Numbered from the stretch's first letter, positions 44,225-55,953 are shown. The stretch is DNA of 64,000 nucleotides from Flaccisagitta enflata (GCA_965153355.1 OZ231127.1:28644001-28708000), one strand, 5' to 3'. Made by a program: numbers and translations. The notes: generated by a model not told the origin, from the sequence alone.

Positions 44225-45850
44225 TGTCTTTTCATCTATCTGTCCGTCCATGTCGAGCGCCAAAGTTAATACACACAGAGACACAGTCTGGACGCATCCT
44301 TGCCTGACCGGGCTTGTTTGTTGGAGATTTTCCGCCCATTTTTGGGGCAACGGCACCCAAAACTCAAAAACACAAAAAGTGAAATATCTCCTCAGGTTTT
44401 CAATAAAATCTTTTGATTTTTGGTGTGGTAGTAGTTTTTGGACTCACTAATAAGTGTGCAAAATTTCAGTTCTTCAAAAAAGTTTTTGACACAGTTATGA
44501 AATTTTGAAATTTTTACAAAATGCAATGTAAGAGGTTTTACCCTCCAAAATTTTTTTTTTCAAAAAAAAAGTTTTGCCAAATATTATTTTTTGATATAAT
44601 TGATTACAAATTAAGTGTTTTTAAAGTTGATCGGATGACAGGAACAGTTTTTATTCACTAGCCCTCTTAGAAAAAAAATTTTGTTCTCAAAAATCATGAA
44701 AATGACGTATTTTTTAAAGTTGAATAAAAACTATTCCTGTCATCAGATCATCTTCATTTTTGTGATTCTTGCCTATTATCTACCTAACCCCTACACTAAA
44801 ATTTGACTCTGCATAAACACGTTAAGGATATATTGACAGTTAGATTACTTTGTCAAGCGCAAAATCAGCAAAATTAGCATTTTAGCCATTTTTGAGCTTG
44901 CATAAAATTTCATTTCTTCTTCCAGAGACCTCCATTTTGGCTGAAGTTACTCAGGTTTAAGCATATATTCAATTTCCAAAATTTCACACTTGTCAGCCAA
45001 GCCATTTTAGGGATATGATGGTCCAAAGTTTTAAAAACGCCAATTTTTCAAAAAAAATTACAATGAAAATTTTTCCAAAAAATTTGAAAAAAAAAGTTGT
45101 CCTCCCGGTTTTGAATCTGGGAGAATAAGATAATTCCCAATTGTGTTGAACCCCCTTTTGGAAACCATTTTTTGCTTATATTTTCACTGTAATTTGTATT
45201 GAAAAATTGGCGTTTTTAAAACTTTGGACCATCATATCCCTAAAACGACAAGTGTGAAATTTTAGAATATGAATATATGCCTCAACCTGAGTAACTTCAG
45301 CCAGAATGGAGGTATCTGAAATAAAAAATATAATTCTATGCAAGCTCAAAAATAGACAAAATGCAAATTTTGCTGATTTTTCTCAGACAAAGTAACTTTG
45401 AACATCAATATCTCCACAACCGTTTGGCGCAGTGAGCTCAAATTTTAAGTGAAGTTAGGGTAGATAATAGGTAACAACTCCACCAAAAATGAAGATGATC
45501 GAATATTTAGGAACAATTTTATTCAACTTTAAAGGGGTCATTTCTGGAATTTTGAAAAAAATTACCTATAAGAGGGCTAAGTTCTAGTTACTAGAAACTC
45601 TTAATATATGATGCTATGTGTGAAACTAATAATGACAATTAACATTTAAAAAAAAATTTGGAGGAGTAAAATATATTACATGTGCATTTTAACAGTATTT
45701 CAAATTTCATAACTGTCATTTTAGAAACAACTATACTAGTGAGTCAAACTATTTACCACCAAAATCAGAATTTTATTGAACTGGGGAGATGTCCACTTGT
45801 GTTTTTTGAGTTGGAGATGCAATCAGCCTAAGTGAAATCACTCTTCTTAA
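44225..45850. repeat. Giant imperfect palindrome, arms about 700-800 bp
   Basis: Centred near 45140. Matching outer pieces include TTTTGATTTTGGTG (44410) against CACCAAAATCAGAATTTTAT (about 45758); middle pieces GAAGATGATC against GATCATCTTC, and TAGATAATAGG against CCTATTATCTACC; inner pieces GGTCCAAAGTTTTAAAAACG against its inverse at about 45220. No TIR signature or ORF recognised. Confidence 0.8.
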
Positions 45851-46184
45851 ATGATTTATGTAGTATGTCAACACTATATATGAAAGAGTTTCTTGTGTGT
45901 AATTTTGTGGTTAAATCGTAAAAAAAAACTAATTTTTGTAAAAAAATGAATGAATTCAAATGTAGCATGCAATATAAGAAGGAGACCTATCAGTGCATAA
46001 TAAATTAGGTATGGTCAGTTCTAGTTGTGATCTCAACTTCTCTGGGTTAGTCAGTGCTCAATTCTCGTTCTTTCACTACTCATTATTAACATCCATTGTT
46101 GGACCTGCCTATTCACTATTATTGATGGAATGATTGATTGATTGAATGATTGATTCATTGTTGATTCCTTATGTCTGTAGAGAC

Positions 46185-46540
46185 CCTCTACCAGTTCCTC
46201 AAAGAGCCCCCAAATAACCTAAACAGCTGTGATAATAGCTAAAAAATGAGGTTTTGAGTTGTTTCTTCTCAAATATTATTGGGAGGAAATTCATGTAAAA
46301 AATACTGTATATCTACCGTGTGGAACATCAAAAAGAAAAGTCACGAGGCCCCTCAAGACCCATTCAAAGAACCCCTAGATGTCCCAAAGGAAACCCAAAA
46401 TGGGTAATAATAGCCAAAAATTTTTTAAGCAGTTTTGACAATGAAGGACCTAGTTATCTTTTTAGCTTTAAACATCAGATTGGCAGAACTAGATGAGAAT
46501 AAAAGCTGAAGACCCCTGTTGAACCCATACAAACGCCTTG
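46185..46540 (+). repeat. Direct repeat copy 2
   Basis: See 43605-43960; about 2.58 kb downstream in the same orientation. Confidence 0.75.
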
Positions 46541-46699
46541 ACCCGATATAGCCAAAAGTGACCAAATCTTTACATTTTTAATGATATTCATCTTTCAAAA
46601 AGTTTGAATTTCTGATCATTTTCCACAATATAAAGGGTTTTTCATGTGATTTTGAATACGGTATGTAATAGGTGATTGATAAAAAAATGAAACTAAAAA

Positions 46700-46736
46700 T
46701 TGCTGCAAGTTGCTGCATGTTGCTGCATGTTGCTGT
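46700..46736 (+). repeat. Short tandem repeat GTTGCTGCAT
   Basis: About four units of a 10-11-bp motif. Confidence 0.8.
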
Positions 46737-47163
46737 CGGTATGTTGGTAATTTGGAAGTAAATGCTCTACAAATTAGGAAAAGGCATTAATATTGTTAGA
46801 TCATGATTTAAATTAGCACAACTCATCTCAAACTTTGTCATCATGTAATGATTTAATTCATCACGTTGACTGTCTATCCATCCATCAGCGTATCTGTCCA
46901 TCTGTCCCTCCATCCCTACAATCATGACAGATTTGATCATTGGAACGTAATGTTAAAGTTTTAAATCTCAATTCTGCCCCTGCCAGTATTCTCGTAACAT
47001 GTTTAAATAGCAAATGTCAGTTGTTAAATAGTAAATTTGCTACTAGCCTTTGGCAACTGTCTGTTTGTCTTTCTTTCTGTCCATCTATCTGTTCATCCAT
47101 CTGTCCATCCAATACTATGTCCATTCAACCATCCACCCATAACATCCATTAGCATGTTACAAA

Positions 47164-47322
47164 AACAAGTCCGGATACACGGCAGTCCAGTCGCGGACGG
47201 TCGGGCAGGAGCAGTAATGCAAAAACTGCTTGGAATTCAAAAATGTGACAAACGCAACCGACTGACCAGCCAACGAACCGACCGGCAACAGCGAAGGTGT
47301 AGAGTTGCGTGTCCGCGACTAA
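47164..47322 (-). repeat. Hairpin-headed repeat, type 1 (inverse)
   Basis: AACAAGTCCGGATACACGGC to GTTGCGTGTCCGCGACTA; directly followed by another copy. Confidence 0.85.
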
Positions 47323-47323
47323 C

Positions 47324-47520
47324 AAGTAAGGCCAGATCCACGGCTACCCCAGTTGTGTACAGGTGGGCAGGGGCCGTAATTGAGGTCACCAGATCATTTG
47401 GGCAGGAGCAGAGAAGCCTGGCAAAAGTTAAATTAAACCAATGGGCCGAACCAAATGACCGACGGACAAACCCACACACAAGCAGACTGATAACACTTGG
47501 GTTGTAGAGTAAAATTAACG
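47324..47520 (-). repeat. Hairpin-headed repeat, type 1 (inverse, eroded)
   Basis: AAGTAAGGCCAGATCCACGG, GGTGGGCAGGGGCCGTAATT-GAGGTCACC, ATTTGGGCAGGAGCAG, GACCGACGGACAAAC; the terminal hairpin is lost. Head-to-tail with the previous copy. A third tail fragment lies at about 47665-47712. Confidence 0.75.
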
Positions 47521-47804
47521 TAGGTTCAAAGATAATCACTAGATCTAACATCACCGTTTCCTATTATGTTAATTTTTGCCCCAATGCCCTATTATTTTTG
47601 GTGAAAGTGAGTGTGAGGAGGCAGAGCAGCCACCCTGAGGGCCCTGAACCACCCAGAGTGGCCACCATGAATGGACAAAGTGGGGTATAGAGTTACGTAG
47701 CACGCAACTGATAAGCAGCTTAAACAGTTGCTATGCCATCTAAAGTACCACTAACCCAACACCAAATTAGGCATGTTGAGTTTTCTTTAAATCATTCTCC
47801 TGTC

Positions 47805-47895
47805 TAAACGGTTTGAGCTACAGATGCCAGATTGGACTCAAATGAAAGATAATTTAATTTTCTTTCATTTGAGTCCAATCTGGCATCTGGTCATT
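47805..47895. repeat. Near-perfect short palindrome
   Basis: CAGATGCCAGATTGGACTCA-AATGAAAG is followed, after a ~12-base centre, by the inverse complement ending CCAATCTGGCATCTG. Confidence 0.9.
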
Positions 47896-48045
47896 AGGCT
47901 GAAGAATGTTTGAAGAAAAACTCAATTCACTAATTTGTAAAGTGTTCTAGGTTAGTATTCTACTCAAGGGAACAAGCCCAATCAGGCAATGATGCACATC
48001 CGGGTAATGTCTCTAGTATTGAATTAGGCCACATCTATGTAATAA

Positions 48046-48907
48046 TGAACAAGTCATCCAAGGATCGCACATGGTCAGTGGCACCCGATGCCCTGCTTGG
48101 AGTGATTAGCTGAAAAAGTGGAATGAGAGCAGGGCAGCGGCCCCAAAGGGCCGATGTCCTGTAGGACACGGGTGAATTTCCATACGTTCTGAGATGGCAT
48201 ATTTGGGGTAATTTTGCGTGATATTCATTGAAAATTTTGCATTTTTTTCAATTGTTTGTCAATTTGCCATATTATTCCATGGGAATTTGAGGCCTGAGAG
48301 GCTGGGTTTAAGGCCCAAGAAGCTGGATTTGAGGCCCAAGAGGCTGGATTTGAGGCCCGAGAGGCTGGATTTGAGGCCTGAGAGGTGGGATTTGAGGCCT
48401 GAAAGGCTGGATTTAAGGCCTGAGAGGCCAGATTTGAGGCCTGAGAGGCCAGATTTGAGGCCTGAGAGGCTGGATTTTAGGCCTGAGAGGCTGGATTTTA
48501 GGCCTGAGAGGCTGGATTTGAGGCCTGAGAGGCTTGGGAAGCTCTAGGGGGGGACGTACGGACGGACGGACGGACGGACATAAGGAAATTCACCCCTGTG
48601 TCCTACAGGACATCGGCCCTTTGGGGCCGCTGCCCAAAAAATATGAAGATCCCATTGGATAATATAGAGAAATGACGAGATTTGAAAAAATCCAAAACTC
48701 CCATTGAATATCATGGAAAATTGCTCCTTGGGCCTTAAATATACCCCCTCAGGATGTATGGAAATTCACTCCTGTGACCTACAGGACATTGGCCTTTTGG
48801 GGCTGCTGCCCTGCTCTTACTCCACTACTTCAGCTAATCACTGCAAGCTGGGCATAGGGTACCGCTGACCATGCGCAATCCTTGCATGACTTATTCCCCC
48901 TCCTTGA
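48046..48907. mobile_element. GC-rich inverted-repeat element with internal minisatellite
   Basis: Arms of about 130 bp: ATGGTCAGTGGCACCCGATG, GTGATTAGCTGAA and GAGCAGGGCAGCGGCCCC on the left, mirrored at 48770-48892. An inner pair (GGACACGGGTGAATTTCC / GGAAATTCACCCCTGTG) suggests nested or repeated termini at 48165 and 48600. The interior carries a minisatellite (48290-48540) and a GGACGGACGGACGGACGG run. Confidence 0.8.
48290..48540 (+). repeat. Minisatellite, 21-bp GAGAGGCTGGATTTGAGGCC-type unit
   Basis: About 12 units; the 109-codon open frame over it (LRPERLD repeats) reflects the 21-bp period and is not considered a gene. Confidence 0.95.
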
Positions 48908-48984
48908 GGCTCAATCCACAAACCCATGCTTGCGCTTGGAGGCTTTAATCCATGCTTGGAGGCTCATAATCAAATACCTGGAAT

Positions 48985-49492
48985 AGGCTCTAATACCCGC
49001 CTTTTAGGCTCAAATCCCCATCTTTGAGGCCCAAATCCCTGCCTTTGAGGCCCAAATCCCCGCCTTTGAGGCCCAAATCCCCGCCTTTGAGGCCCAAATC
49101 CCCGCCTTTGAGGCCCAAATCCCCGCCTTTGAGGCCCAAATCCCCGCCTTGAGGCCCAAATCCCCGCCTTTGAGGCCCAAATCCCCGCCTTTGAGGCCCA
49201 AATCCCCGCCTTTGAGGCCCAAATCCCCGCCTTTGAGGCCCAAATCCCCGCCTTTGAGGCCCAAATCCCCGCCTTTGAGGCCCAAATCCCCGCCTTGAGG
49301 CCCAAATCCCCGCCTTTGAGGCCCAAATCCCCGCCTTTGAGGCCCAAATCCCCGCCTTTGAGGCCCAAATCCCCGCCTTTGAGGCCCAAATCCCCGCCTT
49401 TGAGGCCCAAATCCCCGCCTTGAGGCCCAAATCCCCGCCTTGAGGCCCAAACCCCCGCCTTGAGGCCCAAACCCCCGCCTTTGAGGCAGCGG
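48985..49492. repeat. Minisatellite, 20/21-bp GAGGCCCAAATCCCCGCCTT-type unit
   Basis: About 24 units, most identical; the 20-bp variant (one T fewer) shifts the reading frame, so three overlapping minus-strand frames (up to 245 codons, GLKGGDL/ASKAGIW) arise. Considered non-coding. Confidence 0.95.
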
Positions 49493-50040
49493 CCCCAAAG
49501 GGGGCAAAGTCCTGTAGAAGAAAGGGGAAATCTGTCCATCCGTCCATCCGTCCGTCCCCCTGCCTCACCCTCAGGGCTTCGTCTCCTTTGGGGCCTATTC
49601 TGACCCAAATTCTGCCAAATAGCCCAAATCCAAGCAATATGGCCCGAATCTGAGCAAAATGGCCCAAATCTAAGCATATTGGCCCAATCTAAAGCAAAAT
49701 GGCCCAAATCTGGCCAGAAAACCCCAATTCTAGCCCTAAGTCAATCATTTTGGCCCCTTAGACCTGTATTGTGGCCTCTGATACCAAGATTCTGACCAGA
49801 TTTTAACCATTTTGCTTGAAATTGGGCCAATATGCTCGGATTCGGGCTATTTGGCAGAATTTGGGTCAGAATAGGCCCCAAAGGAGACGAAGCCCTGAGG
49901 GTGAGGCGGGAGGGACAAACAGACAGACGGACAGATTTCCCCTTTGTTCTACAGGACTTGGCCCCCTTTGAGGCCGCTGCCCTGCTCTAACTCAACTTAA
50001 ACCACACACTACACAAGCAGGGCACGGGTACCGCTGACCA
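49485..50040. mobile_element. GC-rich inverted-repeat element
   Basis: GGCAGCGGCCCCAAAGG, AGTCCTGTAGAA, CCCCTGCCTCACCCTCAGGG, GGCTTCGTCTCCTTTGGGGC and ATTCTGCCAAATAGCCC are mirrored around about 49745 and end near 50040 in GCAGGGCACGGGTACCGCTG. Confidence 0.75.
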
Positions 50041-50519
50041 CTACTACCTTTGGGCTGCTATTGAGACTAAAATCCCCATCAAATGATAACCTCTCGTTGA
50101 CTTCTTCAGGGCCGCTGCCCCTCTCACTAAAATAGTCAAACTATCATAGATTAATGTAGTCGCTAGGTTGTGCTTACCATCTGTTTTGTACAAAGTAGTA
50201 TTTTTATGTGCAAATATTTAGTTTAGCCATAGGCCCTCTTGATACTGAATATCCTTTGTAAGTTTGTATCCATTTGGGACTTTTCGGGTAGACAAAAATC
50301 AAGGATATTCTTATGATTAGTACAAATGTCCTTAAAAATTTTTTACAATTTTTTTTTCAGCTCTTTTTAACCTATGTTTATTCATTTCATGATAAAATTT
50401 AAATGGTTTTGTCGAAGTGAACATTTTCACTCAAGATTATGGATCTAAAATCTGAACTAATCTAAAATCTAAGGCTTAGATTCTAAGCTCTGCTTGGAGC
50501 TTTAGCGACATTTTCATGA

Positions 50520-50717
50520 ATTACAGCTGCAGACACATAACTCCATAAGAGGCTTTGTCTGTCGGTGCATTGGTCAATCAGTATGATTTAAAGAGTAGGA
50601 AAACTAGCACTTAAAAAGCTTTTTGTGTATGTTTGAATTGGGGTTGGTGTGCATAGGGGTTGGCTGCCCTTGCCCACCTGTCTGCAACAATATTGCGACC
50701 CCGCATCACTTGTTTCT
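50520..50717 (+). repeat. Hairpin-headed repeat, type 2
   Basis: AGCTGCAGACACATAACTCC, GGCTTTGTCTGTCGGTGC, GCCCTTGCCCACCTGTCTGC and end GACCCCGCATCACTTGTTTC. Confidence 0.8.
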
Positions 50718-52150
50718 TGCTCTCTCCAACGAGTCATATTGGTGGGACGCTATTTTTGAGCAAGATGGTACTTATCACTTCGTGCTAGTTTGGTTGTCCT
50801 GCGCTTGGAGTTGGATCATCCCGCATCCAGATAGGGATGGATCGCGCCGCTTTCTGATGCCATGGCTTTGTCATTCGATATTTGGCTGTAAATTCTGAGT
50901 TTTCATTGGGCATCTTCAATCATCTTTACTCCTTACCATCGCCTTCTTTTGGCTATGGAAGGATGAGCCGTCATTATCAGCTTTGGTGCATTGGATGAGT
51001 CTTTTTGATGCTCATCAACCCTCTTAGTTTTGTTATCTTTTCGAATCTCTCTTGTCATCAGAACCGGTTATTTTACGACTTCTAATTACCATGAAGGAAC
51101 CATCCTGTCGGCGTAACTGCCATAAATAAGCGGCTAGGTTTAGCCATTAATTAAAGAGAAAGCAACTGAGTACAGTAGTTGCATTTACTAAGGATATCAG
51201 TACAGTAGTATTCTTAGGTTTTATCCCTTTAATCGTAGAAGGGATGTAACGGAATTCGCGTCCTATGCCTGGGTTATTTTATCGACCGAAGGATCTAAAA
51301 ATGTCCTTGTTTTTTTCGAACATCATTTTGAAAAGGGCAAAAGACTGCCAACGTTAGAATTTCGGTTGAAACAATTAACGCTCCCCTGGATACCAGTTTT
51401 ATTGCCTTCCCGAATGTCATATTATTGTTATAAGAAGTCGAACCTCGCACACATTAAGTCGATTCTTTCTTGTTTTTAGTTCTTTGTTCAATTCTCTGAG
51501 GGTCGGCTATGACAGCAGGAGTCCTGTCAACCTCTAAGGATACCGAAATGAGACGACATTTTAAAGCTTAGGACGCGAGCTTTTTTATCTCGATTCAATT
51601 GGGTGCATCATCGAGTCTTGACACCAGGCAGGAATGGCTTCTAGGGAATAAGTTTTCGAGCTATCGAGTCGTCCCATGTGTTTCTCTCGCTTTCCCAGAG
51701 ATTGGCAGACTGTGAAAGTTAAGAGTTCCCGTTCGTCATGGACGGATTGATATCACTGAGTCGAGTCTGATAAGGCTCATGGAGATGCGAGCACGCATCT
51801 GGAAATAACTTGGAAGGTTATCATGATTATTACACTTACAGCAAATATTTTATAAAGTACGTTTGCAGTTCATTATGGGAGGGAAACTGGCTTCTGATGA
51901 CATAACACATATGGGTGAAAAAGCAATTAGTTTGCCGGCCGCCGATTAAAACAAACCTGAATGCTAGAATTGTTTACCGTATTCTTTTCATTTGAATCCT
52001 ATAGTGTCCTCAGCATCTTATGAATTCTTGTTAGTAAAATGACATTGAGTTTCTCACTTAGGTTGCATAAGCATACACATCTTTGTTCGCCAAACGCATC
52101 AAGTCTGGACCCAGATTGCTTCGAAATTATAATAATCGCTATTACTATTA
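50718..52150. other. Balanced-composition segment without repeats or ORFs
   Basis: Unlike its surroundings it lacks low-complexity sequence, inverted repeats and superfamily words, and its base composition is even. I find no long frame, tRNA, rRNA or known small RNA. Confidence 0.35.
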
Positions 52151-52230
52151 AAAGTCGCGGTTTTGACTGTCCGTTGGTCCATTGATTAGTCCGTCACGCT
52201 CCTGTTGAAAATGCGTAAAACGCGCATTTA

Positions 52231-52834
52231 ACAGGTCTCACAAAATTAGGCGGAAAGAGATGAAAGCTGGTTGAAAAGAGCGTTAAAAATGGAGATATAA
52301 TCAATCCAAACGATGTTTATCACCAATTCATGTTCACTTTATCAATATGATGCGAAAAATGCCCAAAAAAGTAAACGGTTATCCCCTAATGAACGTAAAT
52401 ATGCTGGTGAGTAAAAGGACACCAAATTCGGGATTGTTACGCCCTTCTTATTGTTGACGCTCGACTTCCCCGTCAATTCCTCAGCTATTGTCACCTGAGG
52501 TGGCTTTCTTTCTGCGTGACTGACTTTCCTGCATCTACCACCTGCATTACATGATAAATGGCGTTTTTTTTGCATTCCATCTTCTTAAAATGACCGATGG
52601 TAAAGGTCTTCCACTTTAATAAATTTTCCCTGTTAATATCAGCAATAATCTGACACCTCACTTTCGGTAAAACACCCTCCATCTCGCCCTACATGCAGGA
52701 AAGTCGCCAACATTGCTTTGCTACGTCAAAATACTAGGTCTTAGCTATCTCCATGTCAAATTTCATCATGTTTAGGGCATTTTTACTATCTTTATTGATC
52801 ATTTTCCTTTTCCGCCTAATTATGTGAGACCTGT
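52231..52834 (-). mobile_element. Mariner-type element, internally truncated
   Basis: TIRs ACAGGTCTCAC-AAAATTAGGCGGAAA, with one mismatch between ends, flanked by TA on both sides (52229-52230 and 52835-52836). The interior encodes, on the minus strand, pieces resembling the N-terminal helix-turn-helix region of mariner transposases: GHFKKMECKKNAIYHVMQ and VVDAGKSVTQKE in one frame (within 52491-52682), then KPPQVTIAEELTGKSSVNNK, KGVT in another (within 52342-52575). The catalytic DDE/D part is absent. Confidence 0.8.
52342..52682 (-). pseudogene. Mariner-like transposase N-terminal fragment
   Basis: Two overlapping open frames together cover a degenerate version of the first ~100 residues of a mariner-type transposase (HTH with AIYHVMQ in place of the usual STIY-like core, then NNKKGVT in place of NNK-GVS). 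A frameshift separates them and the catalytic domain is missing. Family assignment rests on the TA-flanked TIRs plus this weak similarity. Confidence 0.5.
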
Positions 52835-52950
52835 TATGATGCTGCAGTTGTTATGGCGTGTGTATGTGTGGGTAGGGGGGTATGGAAGGTGGAGTTGGAG
52901 TGAGGCTAAGAGTTGGATGCCCACCCGTCCGCGACCCTGCGTCACTTGTT

Positions 52951-53983
52951 AAAATAAGCAGAGCTTGTAAAATGATTAAAAAAGTTTCAGTTGATAGAAT
53001 GCCTAATTAACTAAACTGCGTATATGGCAAAAAATCAATATACCTGTCAATATGTGTTTTAGCGTTTATCTTAAACATTACAAAAAGCAACTAAGTTTTG
53101 ATTTTCTCTTGTGTGTTAGTCATTTATTTCATTAATTTGTTTAAAAAAAATTGTTGCCCTCTTACTGCGCGCCCTTCACCACTAACCTTAGAATTATCAA
53201 AATTAACCTCTGCCCCTACCACTGAGCCTGAGGTATGTTGTAACAGTTTGTCAACTGGATCTGTGAAGCAAATATTGCATTTTCACTTGGATTGATGTAA
53301 AGAGCCCGCAGATGCTTTCCCTTCTCCGAGATTGATTTTGGCTTAAGCTTAAGACATTTCAGTAACCAGGTGGAGCATGATTGCAACCTTGGGCAGCTTG
53401 AAACAGCTCGTCAGATGCTTCCCAGAAGCTATTATGCCAAATTGATACCTGAGATAAGGTGCATTGATAATACACGTCCCTTGTGAAGGACTTCCCTTTG
53501 TTAAGGACTGACTTCTTAAAACCCAAAAGTGTTGCCAAGTTCCTGACAACTGGACCAAAGTTTGAAATTTATTGCAACAACTTTGAAAATATTGGTAGCT
53601 GTTTAGTTACTGATTATTTATATTGTAAAATTCAAGAGAATGGTGTCGTGTTAGAAGTGTTTCGACGCTGCGGTATCAATGAAGCAGTCTGTCGAACTTT
53701 CAGCCGGGATATTTATATTATTCAATTTTTTTCAATCCACCTTTAATTTTTAATCTCGAAGGAGTAGGTTGTAATAACAGGATACAGGTTGATAATTTCA
53801 ATGAGTAAGATTGTGTAAATTAATCCGATAGGAGCTTTCATCAGGAAAATTCTTGCGGAGACCACCCAAGGGCTTGTTGAACTCAAATGACTAACATCCT
53901 TTTTAGGCAGCATCCCTGGAGGGGCAGATGACCTGTGATGCCGCATAGTTTTAATTTGTTTTTAAAGTTTTTTCCTACTTCAA
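52951..53983. other. No gene firmly supported; possible coding relic
   Basis: A patch near 53150-53290 resembles 62570-62700 (both contain CTTAGAATTATC and similarly ordered CGCGCCC-like words), so a dispersed repeat. The plus-strand frame at 53483-53746 (KPKSVAKFLTTGPKFEIYCN and on) looks protein-like but has no recognised domain and no splice context. Confidence 0.3.
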
Positions 53984-54229
53984 AAACAAGGCCAACACCT
54001 ATAAGTCGCGTGCGAGACATAAAAGACTGAATTGACCTGATTTCTTATTGTATCTCCTCATTGTACCAGGCTTAAAGAAGACTTAACACAGTGGGCCTAA
54101 ATTGGATATGAGTTCAAAAAAATCCTCGATGGTAGTGATTTGTGTAAGTTAGTATAATTTTTAGTGGTGAGTAAATGTTGACCCTTAAAAAAAATTTTTT
54201 GCAAAAATGACTGAAACGTTTTAAATTTT

Positions 54230-54480
54230 TCAAATATTTGATATAGAACTTGAGGATTTTGTGTTTTGTGTTTGGAATTTTTGATTCAAGATTCATTTTC
54301 CTGATAAAATTTCCAATCATTTGATAGGTCGCACTATATAGTTTTATCAAACAAAATTTTCAATTTCTATATCACCATTACAAATAAAGTAACGGTGGCC
54401 TAAAACATAAATCTTATTTTTTCATGAAACTATATAGTGTGACCTATCAAATGATTGGAAATTTTACCTGGAATATGAAT
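54230..54480. repeat. Inverted repeat around a short loop
   Basis: GATTCAAGATTCATTTTCCT...CCAATCATTTGATAGGTC is mirrored at 54430-54490 (GACCTATCAAATGATTGGAA...GAATCTTGAATAAG). Nested in the type-4 element. Confidence 0.75.
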
Positions 54481-54599
54481 CTTGAATAAGAGTTTTAAAA
54501 TAGATATATCCTTCAGATCTATATGTAAATATAAGGGGAAATTGATAATTTTTAATGAAACATCAATTCTCCACAATAAATTGTACCTACTTATACATG

Positions 54600-55650
54600 T
54601 CACTACCATCTGACTTAAATCAAACTCAAACCAAACTCAAACCAAACTCAAACCAAACTCACCCGACTTAAACCAGACTTAAATCAGACCTAGACCAGAC
54701 TTCAATCAGACTTCTACCAGACATAAACCAGTCATAAACCAGACACAAACCAGACTTAAGCCTGATTTAAACCAGACCTGTATCAGACCTGAATCAGACC
54801 TGAATCAGACCTGAATCAGACCTGAATCAAACCTGAATCAGACCTGAATCAGACCTGAATCAGAACTGAATCAGAACTGAATCAGACCTAAACCAGACCT
54901 AAACAAGACCTAAACCAGACTTAAACCAGACATACACCAGACTTAAACCAGACTTAAACCAGACTTAAACCAGACTTAAACCAGACTTAAACCAGACTTA
55001 AACCAGACTTAAACCAGACTTAAACCAGACTTAAACCAGACTTAAACCAGACTTAAACCAGACTTAAACCAGACTTAAACCAGACTTAAACCAGACTTAA
55101 ACCAGACTTAAACCAGACTTAAACCAGACTTAAACCAGACTTAAACCAGACTTAAACCAGACTTAAACCAGACTTAAACCAGACTTAAACCAGACTTAAA
55201 CCAGACTTAAACCAGACTTAAACCAGACTTAACCCAGACTTAAACCAGACTTAAACCAGACTTAAACCAGACTTAAACCAGACTTAAACCAGACTTAAAC
55301 CAGACTTAAACCAGACTTAAACCAGACTTAAACCAGACTTAAACCAGACTTAAACCAGACTTAAACAAGACTTAAACAAGACTTAAACAAGACTTAAACA
55401 CGACTTAAACACGACTTAAACAAGACTTAAACAAGACTTAAACAAGACTTAAACAAGACTTAAACAAGACTCAAATTAGACCTAAACCAGAACTTAACCA
55501 AACTTAAACCATACTAAAACCAGACATACACAGACTTAAACCAGACCTTAACCAAACTTAATTCATACTAAAATCAGAAAATACCCAGACTAACACCTGA
55601 CTTCCACCCGACTTAAACCAGACCTAAACCAGACTTAAACCAGTCTTAAA
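54600..55650 (-). repeat. AACCAGACTTA minisatellite (11-bp unit)
   Basis: About 95 units. Variant blocks are ordered: ACCAAACTCAA at the left edge, then AATCAGACCTG, a long perfect AACCAGACTTA core (about 54900-55360), then AACAAGACTTA on the right. Core units are identical for over 400 bp. Confidence 0.97.
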
Positions 55651-55953
55651 CCAGACCTTGCAGAAAAAAGCGACTAAAAGTGACTTAGAATAACTATGAA
55701 TGACTTAAAATGAATTGAGATGACTTGAAATGACTTGAGATGACTTGAGATGACTTAAAATAACTTAAAATGGTGTAAAATGACAGAAACTTCAAAAGTA
55801 AAAAATGACTTTTAATGACTTAGATTGACTTAAAATGACTTAGAATGAACCAAAATGACTTAAAATAACTTAAAATGACATAAAATGGCGATAAAAAGCA
55901 AAATGTTACGGACCGACCGACAGAGCAGGTCAGAGTCGCGTGCACGCGACTAC

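Larger units (their letters stand above)
52151..52950 (+). repeat. Hairpin-headed repeat, type 2, split by a mariner-like insertion
   Basis: Left part 52151-52230 (AAAAGTCGCGG, CCGTTGGTCCATTG, AAAACGCGCATTTA) and right part 52835-52950 (GCTGCAGTTG, GGGTTGGATGCCCACC-like text, CCACCCGTCCGCGACC, CGTCACTTGTT). The parts rejoin when the insertion is removed. Confidence 0.8.
53984..55953 (-). repeat. Large hairpin-headed repeat (type 4), inverse, satellite-filled
   Basis: AACAAGGCCAACACCTATAA and GTCGCGTGCGAGAC at the left; the minisatellite 54600-55650; GACTTAAAATGACTTAAAAT-type decamers 55670-55890; then GGACCGACCGACAGAGCAGG and the terminal hairpin GTCGCGTGCACGCGAC at 55937-55952. Mirror image of 38487-41132. 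Confidence 0.8.

Noticed and set aside
48970-49707. Minus-strand open frames of up to 245 codons (GLKGGDL, ASKAGIW repeats)
   Set aside because: A product of the 21-bp minisatellite; 20-bp units switch between frames, so no frame is favoured. No start context or signal.
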